Positions 10,869 through 18,326 are shown, numbered from the stretch's first letter. The stretch: DNA of 32,582 nt from Oscillospiraceae bacterium (GCA_021202795.1 JAJQCH010000028.1:1-32582), one strand, 5' to 3'. Translations and numbers: made by a program. Notes: generated from the sequence alone by a model not told the origin.

Positions 10869-10974
10869 AAAGAGCCGCCCCCGGTGTGCGGAACACCAGA
10901 GACGGCAAAAGGTAATAACGATGTACGCATATTATAGCACACAAAATTTTAAAAATCAACTGGAGGTAAAAACG

Positions 10975-11568
10975 ATGAAAACCATGAAAGTGCGGCTGAC
11001 GTTTGTGGAGGGGTTGCTTGGGACAAGCCCCGCCGACCAGGAGGTATACACCACTTATGTCGGGTCGAAGGCCCCGGACGCGGCAACGCTGGAGGAAGAA
11101 GTGGCCGCGTTGGGTGCGGATGAGGTTGTTGAGAACACCATGACGGTATTTCCCCGCGATGTAGATGGCAGGCCCTTTTTGTACGATTATCAGATTAAGG
11201 GATTTTTTAAGGACACCTGCGGCGGTTTGCGGCGAGTAAAAAGCACCAAGAGCGCGGGGCTAAAGGCGTTTAAAAAAGAAATCGACAAGCTGATATTCCC
11301 GTTCCCGCGCCAGATACCAATTAACTTTGTGGGGGAGATAGGCCACTGCCAGCGCCCGCTCCGGGCGTCAACTGCACAGGGCGACCGGGTGGCACTCGCC
11401 AACAGCGAGGAAGTACCAGCGGGTGCGACAGTAGAATTTGAAATCAAGATGTGGTCAGACGACCACGAGGCGTTAGTCCGAGAATGGCTGGACTACGGGA
11501 TTTACTCCGGCATCGGCCAATGGCGCAACAGCGGCAAAGGCCGGTTTGTGTGGGAGGAAATCAGCTAA
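10975..11568 (+). CDS. Conserved phage hypothetical protein
   Basis: GGAGGTAAAAACG RBS before ATG; MKTMKVRLTFVEGLLGTSPADQEVY...GIGQWRNSGKGRFVWEEIS. Confidence 0.75.
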   Translation: MKTMKVRLTFVEGLLGTSPADQEVYTTYVGSKAPDAATLEEEVAALGADEVVENTMTVFPRDVDGRPFLYDYQIKGFFKDTCGGLRRVKSTKSAGLKAFKKEIDKLIFPFPRQIPINFVGEIGHCQRPLRASTAQGDRVALANSEEVPAGATVEFEIKMWSDDHEALVREWLDYGIYSGIGQWRNSGKGRFVWEEIS

Positions 11569-12356
11569 GGCGCTGGGTGGCAATACAGAGCAGGGACGGG
11601 CAATGGCAATGACCTGTAATGACCCACAACGATCCGCAACGGCTTGGCCAGGACTGGAATTGATTCGCAACGGAGTGGCACGGAAATGTCCAGCGGCGCA
11701 AAGGATTGGCAATGTAATGTAATGCGATGGCAAGGCGGCACAATGAGCAGCCCAGCAAAGGATCTGCGGTGATTGGCGGCGCGATGGAAACGCGAAGCCA
11801 GGCCGGGCGTAGCGATGGCGAAGATAAGCTCAGAGGTGCAATGGCAGAGACACGAAAAGCAATGCGAAGGTTATGCATGGCTACGACGAGCTACGCCGAA
11901 GCAACGGAGGTGCGTTGAGTCGCAACGCCCAGAAGTTCTAAGGCAGGGAACGGCATGGAGGATATGCGCATAGCAACGGAATTGCCCGGCATGGTGCTGA
12001 GTGGCACAGTGATGCGGTGGCAAGGCCCGGCTGGGCCGCGCGATGGCATCGGATAGCTTAGACTGGTATGGCCACGCAACGGCAAAGAATCGATGTGCGG
12101 CGGAGGGCAATGGCGTGGCATGGAAAAGCATTGCGAAGGTATAGCGCTGGTAAGGCTTGCGATGGCAATGCGCAGAATCGCTAAGCGTTGAAATGCAAAG
12201 GTTTAGCGAAGCCGAGACGAGTAACGCGACGGACTTGCACAGCGTTGATGCGCAACGGTTATGCTTTCCCCGGCCCAGCAATGGAACTGCTAGTCGATGA
12301 TAAGCAACGGCGCTGCTCTGCGCCGCCCAGTAACGCAGTGGAATACTTAATCAGGA
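11569..12356 (+). repeat. Apparently non-coding array of degenerate GCRAYGG-type words
   Basis: Hand count: GCAA 23 times on + versus TTGC 4; ATGG 14 versus CCAT 0; no RBS-supported ORF. Confidence 0.7.
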
Positions 12357-12366
12357 GGTAATACAG

Positions 12367-12690
12367 ATGGAGAGCAGATTTGACAGGGCGTCACCGTCAA
12401 GGTCGGCGTGTACAATCAGAGGCGACGCCAAAATCGACCAATGCGCATTAAAAAGCTACTGCCCGACCTGCGGATTTAGCGCGGGAGAGGTGGAGCGGCG
12501 CAAGGCGATGATACGGGCCGGGAAAATGCGCATAGACCCCAACGGCGGAGCGAGAGTTATAAAAGAGTGGCCGACATCCCGATACGGGCAGATGAGTGCG
12601 GAGACGGCAGCGCTCCTTCGCGAGCATCCAAGTCTAAAGACCCTGTTTGTGCGGGAGATACAGAGGGAGGAAAACCATGACAATCTATGA
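12367..12690 (+). CDS. Phage zinc-finger hypothetical protein
   Basis: AGGAGGTAATACAG RBS; CALKSYCPTCGFSAGE. Confidence 0.6.
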   Translation: MESRFDRASPSRSACTIRGDAKIDQCALKSYCPTCGFSAGEVERRKAMIRAGKMRIDPNGGARVIKEWPTSRYGQMSAETAALLREHPSLKTLFVREIQREENHDNL

Positions 12691-13153
12691 TATTGACCAA
12701 CAGATGGCGGCGCTGGTAGACCCGGAAACGGGGGAGCTGCTGGACTATGACGCATTTGACGCGCTGCAAATGGAGCGGGAAACCAAAATCGAGGACATGG
12801 CGCTATGGTACAAAAACGAGATGGCAGAGGCCGCCGCGATCCGGGCGGAGGAAGAGGCCCTTGCAGAGCGTCGAAAGCGGACGGAGAACCGGGCCGAACG
12901 GCTCAAGGGCTACATTGACACCGCCCTGGCCGGGGAGAAATTTAAGACCTCCCGCGTGGTGTGCAGCTTCCGGGCCTCCAGCGCCGTGGAGGTGGACGAT
13001 GAGTTTGTGACGTGGGCGGAACAGTACGGAGACACGTTTCTGCGGTTTAAGACCCCGGAGGTCAACAAAGCGGCGATAGCTGCGGCTATCAAGGACGGCC
13101 AGACTGTGCCACACGCTACGATGGTGCAGCGGCAAAATCTGAGTATCAAGTGA
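12677..13153 (+). CDS. Siphovirus Gp157-family protein
   Basis: MTIYDIDQQMAALVDPETGELLDYDAFDALQMERETKIEDMALWYKN... typical Gp157. Confidence 0.85.
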   Translation: MTIYDIDQQMAALVDPETGELLDYDAFDALQMERETKIEDMALWYKNEMAEAAAIRAEEEALAERRKRTENRAERLKGYIDTALAGEKFKTSRVVCSFRASSAVEVDDEFVTWAEQYGDTFLRFKTPEVNKAAIAAAIKDGQTVPHATMVQRQNLSIK

Positions 13154-13162
13154 GGTGTAACG

Positions 13163-13807
13163 ATGGCAGAAGTATTTGATACGCTCAGCGCAATCAACGT
13201 CAACGACCACACGGACAAAAAGGGCAAGTTTACCTACCTGTCCTGGCCGTGGGCCTGGGCAGAGGTCAAAAAGCGTTACCCGGCAGCGCATTATGAGGTG
13301 CGACGGGATGACGGCGGCCTCCCCTTTGTCCGCGCCCCCGGCATTGGTTACATGGTGTCAACTCAGGTAGCAATCGAGGGAGTAACACATGAGATGTGGT
13401 TGCCAGTCATGGACGGACGCAATCAGGCGATACAGGAGCCGTCTATGATGGACATCAACAAGGCCATTATGCGCTGCCTTGTAAAAAATCTTGCTATGTT
13501 TGGGCTGGGCCTGTACATCTACGCCGGGGAGGATTTGCCGGACGTGGAGGACGGGCAGAAGCCAAAACAGCCCGCGCCGCGCCCATCCTCTGTGGTGTTT
13601 TGCGCCGATTGCAAGCGGGATATTAAGCCGGTAGTCAAAAAGGACGGTACAGTTTGGGAGGTGTCCGACATGGCGGCATACTCCAACAGGCGTTATGGCC
13701 GCGCCCTCTGCGGGCCGTGCATGAAGCGGGCGGAACAGAACCTCCGAGAGGTCGGCGCCGACGCAGCACAGTACGCATCACAGCCCCTGATGGAGGGTGC
13801 TACATGA
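13163..13807 (+). CDS. DUF1071 (Sak3-like) single-strand annealing protein
   Basis: VFDTLSAINVNDHTDKKGKFTYLSWPWAWAEVKKRYPAAHYEV...IMRCLVKNLAMFGLGLYIYAGEDLP. Confidence 0.85.
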   Translation: MAEVFDTLSAINVNDHTDKKGKFTYLSWPWAWAEVKKRYPAAHYEVRRDDGGLPFVRAPGIGYMVSTQVAIEGVTHEMWLPVMDGRNQAIQEPSMMDINKAIMRCLVKNLAMFGLGLYIYAGEDLPDVEDGQKPKQPAPRPSSVVFCADCKRDIKPVVKKDGTVWEVSDMAAYSNRRYGRALCGPCMKRAEQNLREVGADAAQYASQPLMEGAT

Positions 13808-14313
13808 ACGTCATATCCGCGAAGCTGGAGGGCAACGCCCTGACGCTGGGCCTTGATACTGCGTCGAGGCAAGAGGCGGCCCGGTGGGTATATAAGTTTA
13901 AGCCGGGCGGCTGGGACTTGATACGGGGGCGGAAAAAGCGCTCCCTGGACGCCAACGCCTATTGCTGGTCTTTGTGCCAGCAGATAGGCGCGGAGCTGGG
14001 AATCAGCAAAGACGAGGTTTATCGCTCGGCCCTGTCCGATGGGAATGCCTTTACGCAGATTTTTATGATGGACGATGCCCTGGCGGACTTTGAACAAAAG
14101 TGGTGTTCTAACGGGCTGGGCTGGTTTGTCAAGCTTTCCTCCCGCTCCAACGGCGGGACATGGGTGCATGCCTATTACGGCTCCCATGTATTTGACACCC
14201 GCGAGATGTCCGCGCTGATTGACCGGCTGATAGAGGATGCGCGGGCGCTAGGAATCGACACGCTGACGGAGCGGGAGAAATCGTTGCTATTGGAGGATTG
14301 GGGCTGTGAGTGA
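13804..14313 (+). CDS. NinB-like recombination protein
   Basis: KKRSLDANAYCWSLCQQIGAELGISKDEVYRSAL; ATG overlaps upstream stop. Confidence 0.65.
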   Translation: MNVISAKLEGNALTLGLDTASRQEAARWVYKFKPGGWDLIRGRKKRSLDANAYCWSLCQQIGAELGISKDEVYRSALSDGNAFTQIFMMDDALADFEQKWCSNGLGWFVKLSSRSNGGTWVHAYYGSHVFDTREMSALIDRLIEDARALGIDTLTEREKSLLLEDWGCE

Positions 14314-14539
14314 TTGGATAAGCGTTGATGACAGACTGCCAGAGGACGGCGACGAAGTGCTGTGCTGGTATGAATATTTCCGATATGGAAGATATAATCG
14401 GTTATTCCAGACCTATGGGCTTGGGTTTTATTGGCATGGATCTTGGGGTGGAGAGGTCTCCAACGGGGAACAAACAAGGGTAATCGCGTGGATGCCACTA
14501 CCAGAACCGCCGAAAGGCGGCAAAAGGAGGCAAAAGTAA
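14306..14539 (+). CDS. DUF551 protein (copy 1)
   Basis: SDWISVDDRLPEDGDEVLCWYEY. Confidence 0.75.
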   Translation: MSDWISVDDRLPEDGDEVLCWYEYFRYGRYNRLFQTYGLGFYWHGSWGGEVSNGEQTRVIAWMPLPEPPKGGKRRQK

Positions 14540-14856
14540 TGACCATAGACCGTGCGATTGAGATACTCGACCCGGAACACCGGGAATGGTACGACAGCAT
14601 AGAGACCGTCAACGAGGCGTGCAGGATGGGGATGGAGGCGCTAAAGACGCTGAATGATATGTGGATTAGCTGCAAAGACCGGCTGCCAGAATCCCCCGGA
14701 AACTATTTGGTGGCGATGAAAGACGGCGATAGATACCATGTCACCACCCGCAAATGGGCTAACGGCGGGTATTGGGAACGTCAAACCGGCGGCATAAGGT
14801 TTTGGAACTATTTACCGCCCCCGCCCCCTCCCCCAAAAGATTGGTGGAATCTATGA
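14539..14856 (+). CDS. DUF551 protein (copy 2, with N-terminal extension)
   Basis: DMWISCKDRLPESPGNYLVAMKDGDRYHVTTRKWANGGYWE. Confidence 0.7.
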   Translation: MTIDRAIEILDPEHREWYDSIETVNEACRMGMEALKTLNDMWISCKDRLPESPGNYLVAMKDGDRYHVTTRKWANGGYWERQTGGIRFWNYLPPPPPPPKDWWNL

Positions 14857-15167
14857 AAAGCAAGCGGACTAAAGCCCTGGAAATATCCCCGGAAACCAAA
14901 CACCGGGTATATATGCGGGATGGCTGCCACTGTGTATGGTGCGGGTCAACGGACGCGCTGCCGGAGGCGCATTATATACGCCGCTCATGGGGTGGTCTGG
15001 GCGTGGAAGAAAACATCCTGACCCTCTGTCGGGCCTGTCACTATCGCTTTGACAGCGGCCCAGCGCAGGAGCGGGAGGAAATGACCGAGTTCTTCCGCCG
15101 GTATCTAAAGGGGATATACGGCGAGGACTGGGACGAGGAAAAACTATATTACGGGAGGACAAAATGA
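14853..15167 (+). CDS. HNH endonuclease
   Basis: RVYMRDGCHCVWCGSTDALPEAHYIRRSWGGLGVEENILTLCRACHYRFD. Confidence 0.85.
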   Translation: MKSKRTKALEISPETKHRVYMRDGCHCVWCGSTDALPEAHYIRRSWGGLGVEENILTLCRACHYRFDSGPAQEREEMTEFFRRYLKGIYGEDWDEEKLYYGRTK

Positions 15168-15574
15168 GCCTAAACCACATTGACATCATGGGTCGCCTGA
15201 CACGAGACCCAGAACTGCGATATACGCAGACGAACACGCCGGTTGCCAGCTTCACGCTGGCGGTTGACCGGGACTTTACGGACAAGGCCACGGGCCGGAG
15301 GGACACGGACTTCATCGACTGTGTAGCCTGGCGGCACACCGGGGAATTTGTCTCCAAGTATTTCTCTAAGGGCAGCATGGCTGCCGTTTCGGGTCGTCTC
15401 CAGATAAGGGACTGGACGGACAGGGACGGAAACAAACGCCGGTCAGCGGAGATCGTGGCGGATAACGTCTATTTTGGCGAGAGCCGAAAAAAGGACGCAG
15501 CCCCGGCTGCGGTGGAGTTTGAGGAGTTTGACGACTCCGACGGAGACGATTATGGCCCGCTCCCATGGGAATAA
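15164..15574 (+). CDS. ssb: Single-stranded DNA-binding protein
   Basis: OB-fold signature MGRLTRDPELRYTQTNTPVASFTLAVDRDF; C-terminal DYGPLPWE. Confidence 0.93.
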   Translation: MSLNHIDIMGRLTRDPELRYTQTNTPVASFTLAVDRDFTDKATGRRDTDFIDCVAWRHTGEFVSKYFSKGSMAAVSGRLQIRDWTDRDGNKRRSAEIVADNVYFGESRKKDAAPAAVEFEEFDDSDGDDYGPLPWE

Positions 15575-15899
15575 GTACCACGCCAAAAAGGTACAGGTTG
15601 ACGGCCTGACCTTTGACAGCCAGCGCGAGTATAAGCGCTGGCGGGAGCTGCAATGGATGGAGCAGCGGGAGGGGGCAATATCTGACCTGCAACGACAGGT
15701 GAGGTTTTGCCTCATCCCCGCCCAGCGGATAGACGGCAAACTGGTAGAGCGGGCGTGTAACTACGTGGCGGATTTTGTGTATACAACCTCTGACGGTACG
15801 GTAGTGGTGGAGGACTGCAAGGGTCACAGAACGCCAGAATATATTATCAAGCGCAAGCTGATGTTGTATGTACACAATATCAGGGTTTTAGAGACATAA
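15552..15899 (+). CDS. DUF1064 nuclease-like protein
   Basis: GNKYHAKKVQVDGLTFDSQREYKRWRELQWME...VVVEDCKGHRTPEYIIKRKLM. Confidence 0.85.
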   Translation: MARSHGNKYHAKKVQVDGLTFDSQREYKRWRELQWMEQREGAISDLQRQVRFCLIPAQRIDGKLVERACNYVADFVYTTSDGTVVVEDCKGHRTPEYIIKRKLMLYVHNIRVLET

Positions 15900-15912
15900 G
15901 GAGGATATAACG

Positions 15913-16680
15913 ATGGCACAGAGCTTTACGGCAATCCCGGCGGAGTATCTGGAGGAAATGGAGGAACTGACCGACGAAGAATACGGGCGGCTTATCCGCG
16001 CCCTCCAGCGGTACAGCATGACCGGCGAAGCGATAACGGCAGAAGGGAATGAACGCTTTTACGCGAAGCGGGTCATGGCCCAGGAAGACCGCTACCAGGC
16101 GAACTATTACGAAGCGGCTCAGAAGCGGGCAAATGCCGGGAAAAAAGGTGCCGCGTCCAGATGGAAAGCAGAGGAAAACTCGCCCGCAGAGGATAGCACC
16201 GCCATATCTGCCAATGGCAAAAATAGCACCGCCATATCTGCCAATGGCAAAAATGGCAATATAGAAACCGAAACCGAAACCGAAATAGAAACTGAAACCG
16301 AAACCGAAACTGATATTACCCCCCTAAAGCCCCCCAAGGGGGGCAAGCGGGGGGAGCGCGACGCGGACTTTGACCGTTTTTGGGCGGCCTATCCTCGCAA
16401 AGTGGGGAAAGAGGCAGCTCGAAAGGCATTTGCAAAGGCTGATGTCCCCATCGATACCCTCCTGACAGCGATAGCAGCCCAGAGGGCCAGCCCCCAATGG
16501 CGAAGAGATGACGGGCAATATATCCCCCAGCCTGCTACATGGCTTAATCAAGGCCGGTGGGAGGATGAAATCACTGCGCCGTCCACGCCAATACAGTCGG
16601 CGGGGCAACCTCCGACCACCAGCGCACGGGCGGAGCTGGAGCGGATGCAGAAGCTGCGTGAGCAGATACGGAGGGGGTAG
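15913..16680 (+). CDS. DUF6291-like phage replication-associated protein
   Basis: EYLEEMEELTDEEYGRLIRALQRYSMTGE N-terminus; 'FDRFWAAYPRKVGKEAARKAFAKA' replication-initiator-like C-terminus. Confidence 0.7.
   Translation: MAQSFTAIPAEYLEEMEELTDEEYGRLIRALQRYSMTGEAITAEGNERFYAKRVMAQEDRYQANYYEAAQKRANAGKKGAASRWKAEENSPAEDSTAISANGKNSTAISANGKNGNIETETETEIETETETETDITPLKPPKGGKRGERDADFDRFWAAYPRKVGKEAARKAFAKADVPIDTLLTAIAAQRASPQWRRDDGQYIPQPATWLNQGRWEDEITAPSTPIQSAGQPPTTSARAELERMQKLREQIRRG
16193..16311 (+). repeat. In-frame 30-bp tandem repeat (x2) followed by GAAACC-type hexamer repeat (x8)
   Basis: AGCACCGCCATATCTGCCAATGGCAAAAAT twice (16195-16254); GAAACC/GAAATA/GAAACT x8 (16264-16311). Confidence 0.95.
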
Positions 16681-16682
16681 AT

Positions 16683-17063
16683 ATGTCCAACAAGCGATAC
16701 CTGGATTACAACGGGGAGTGCCACACAATCGCAGAGTGGGGAGCTATCACGGGGATTAATGCCAACACGATAAGCAACCGTCTCCGTAGCGGCTGGAGCG
16801 TCAAGGACACGCTCACCACACCGTCAGGAGTAGTACCTGGAGGACGCAAAATAATCCCCTGCACCGGGTGCAAATACTGGAAACGCCTATATAGCGGATC
16901 CGGGTATGGTACGGGGATGTTTTGCTGTGACTATGCCAACTCTCGCGCCAATGCAGGACTTCCAGGGACGCGGGGCAAGAAGGTAGACGGGCGGTTAGTG
17001 TTCCCTCCGGCGGGGAAGGACTGCCCGTATTGGACATGGGAGGAAAAAACCGGGCAGGAATAA
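16683..17063 (+). CDS. Phage protein with HTH-like N-terminus and Cys-rich centre
   Basis: HTIAEWGAITGINANTISNRLRSGWSVKDTL; CTGCKYWKRLYSGSGYGTGMFCCDYA. Confidence 0.65.
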   Translation: MSNKRYLDYNGECHTIAEWGAITGINANTISNRLRSGWSVKDTLTTPSGVVPGGRKIIPCTGCKYWKRLYSGSGYGTGMFCCDYANSRANAGLPGTRGKKVDGRLVFPPAGKDCPYWTWEEKTGQE

Positions 17064-17074
17064 TTCTGCCCGGT
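17044..17074 (-). terminator. Rho-independent terminator for the minus-strand cassette
   Basis: Minus strand reads ACCGGGCAG-AATTATTC-CTGCCCGGTTTTTTCC; 9-bp stem plus U run, 10 bp past the stop at 17084. Confidence 0.85.
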
Positions 17075-17083
17075 GCTGTCGTG

Positions 17084-17308
17084 TTATATTTCCTGACCTG
17101 TGCCAACAGATTTTTTAGCGTGTGTTTCGCTCCAGCCGGTATATTCGCCGGTCTTCACACGGTGGTCTGGGTAAGGCTCCTGGTCATCTATCACCCAGTC
17201 ACGCCCTATTTTGCGAGCTGTCTGGAACCCTCCGCGCTGTGCCATTTGCCTGGCGGAAACAGGTTCCCGCCCGTGCTGTCTGGCATACTCAGCAAGTGAT
17301 ATTAGCAT
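17084..17308 (-). CDS. Small HTH/excisionase-like DNA-binding protein
   Basis: MLISLAEYARQHGREPVSARQMAQRGGFQTARKIGRDWVIDDQEPYPDHRVKTGEY; GGAGGACTCCCAC RBS. Confidence 0.7.
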   Translation of the reverse strand: MLISLAEYARQHGREPVSARQMAQRGGFQTARKIGRDWVIDDQEPYPDHRVKTGEYTGWSETHAKKSVGTGQEI

Positions 17309-17661
17309 GTGGGAGTCCTCCGCCACCGATCAGCGTCAGCTTGCAAGAGGCCGATAGTATAATCATCCATCCCTTGCGCTTGTGCGTCTGCTAGATATTG
17401 GATCGCCTGATCGTGCGCGTCTGCTATCGCATCGGCTATAGCTTGGGCGGACATGTGGCACCTGTTACGACATACGCATATAACATACGGATCGCGGGAT
17501 TGTGTCCAGCCGTTGCGGTCAATTGGGTGTGTCCATACATTCCCCGTCACCCTATCATACATAACCTCATTGGTGTATCCGCTGCCCCCGTCCCAGGTGG
17601 TCATGTCCTTGCTGGCCTCCTCCAGTCCTGTTATTTTTAATCCATGTGTATTAATTGCCAT
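17302..17661 (-). CDS. Unknown small phage protein, 119 aa
   Basis: GGAGGGAATAACG RBS before ATG; MAINTHGLKITGLEEASKDMTTWDGGSGYTNEVMYDRVTGNVW. Confidence 0.6.
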   Translation of the reverse strand: MAINTHGLKITGLEEASKDMTTWDGGSGYTNEVMYDRVTGNVWTHPIDRNGWTQSRDPYVICVCRNRCHMSAQAIADAIADAHDQAIQYLADAQAQGMDDYTIGLLQADADRWRRTPTC

Positions 17662-17694
17662 CGTTATTCCCTCCAAAATTTGGGTTTTGTGTTT

Positions 17695-17766
17695 CCCCAT
17701 GAGCGCCGCCCCCGTGAGGGGGCATCGGACTTGCACCGATCACGCTGTGGCGTGGGCCTTGCGGGG
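17695..17766 (-). ncRNA. Candidate structured RNA: cloverleaf-like four-way junction
   Basis: Three abutting perfect hairpins (17708-17723, 17724-17740, 17741-17754) enclosed by GCC/GGC, GC/GC and CCCC/GGGG pairings. Confidence 0.4.
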
Positions 17767-17777
17767 CTTATCTATCC

Positions 17778-18155
17778 TTACTTCAGGACACAAATAACAG
17801 TGCCATTAGGGATGATGTATTCGCCGGAGTCGGTGCCATATTCTACGCTGTGGCCACCGATGAGGTAGGTGTGAGACCCTGGATAATAGCAGTTTTGGAA
17901 CCCAAACATTTCTTTGTCCCGGATGTGATATTTCAAGCACTTTTTAACATCGGATTCTTCCGGGAACATCGGGAGACCGGTGCAGCACACACCATTGAGT
18001 TCCTCGTCTGTCCAATCGCCATCGTCCCAAACATAAGAGTTGTCACAGATATCACCGACGCGGTAGTCCTTGTTGCAAGTGCGAACCCAGTAAACGCTAT
18101 AATCGCCTTCCTCGACGATCTCCATAACCTTTTTAATCATTTCGCTGGTTGTCAT
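17778..18155 (-). CDS. Acidic small phage protein of unknown function, 125 aa
   Basis: AAGGAGATAATAACG RBS; MTTSEMIKKVMEIVEEGDYSVYWVRTCNKDYRVGDICDNSYVWDDGDWTDEELNGV. Confidence 0.65.
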   Translation of the reverse strand: MTTSEMIKKVMEIVEEGDYSVYWVRTCNKDYRVGDICDNSYVWDDGDWTDEELNGVCCTGLPMFPEESDVKKCLKYHIRDKEMFGFQNCYYPGSHTYLIGGHSVEYGTDSGEYIIPNGTVICVLK

Positions 18156-18179
18156 CGTTATTATCTCCTTTTTTGTTTT

Positions 18180-18234
18180 AGGGGTTATCCCCTCTTCATG
18201 GTTTTATTATACACCCTTAAAGATGTAATGTCAA
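18180..18234 (-). promoter_or_regulatory. Perfect consensus sigma-A promoter with downstream inverted repeat
   Basis: Minus strand TTGACA (18229-18234) - 17 bp - TATAAT (18206-18211); AGGGGTTATCCCCT inverted repeat at 18180-18193. Confidence 0.85.
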
Positions 18235-18284
18235 TAGTTTTTTGAGATTTTTTTAAAAAATTTTTTGGAGGGCCGAAACTACTG

Positions 18285-18322
18285 GAAATACTGGTCAAAA
18301 ACCAGTCGAAATACTGTATAAT
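18285..18322 (+). promoter_or_regulatory. Promoter/operator region upstream of the methylase
   Basis: TATAAT at 18317-18322; GAAATACTG direct repeat (18285-18293, 18308-18316) flanking palindrome ACTGGTcaaaaACCAGT (18290-18306). Confidence 0.6.
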
Positions 18323-18326
18323 ATAA

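Noticed and set aside
11871-12281. 136-aa minus ORF and other ORFs (11727-11918, 11773-11973, 11891-12121) inside the word array
   Set aside because: Low-complexity composition from the repeated words, no RBS, no protein-like pattern; treated as spurious
16193-16311. CRISPR array
   Set aside because: Only two 30-bp units, no spacers, repeats are in-frame coding sequence
17724-17740. True tRNA gene at the cloverleaf
   Set aside because: Missing U33, T-loop and a regular 7-bp acceptor stem; reported only as tRNA-shaped
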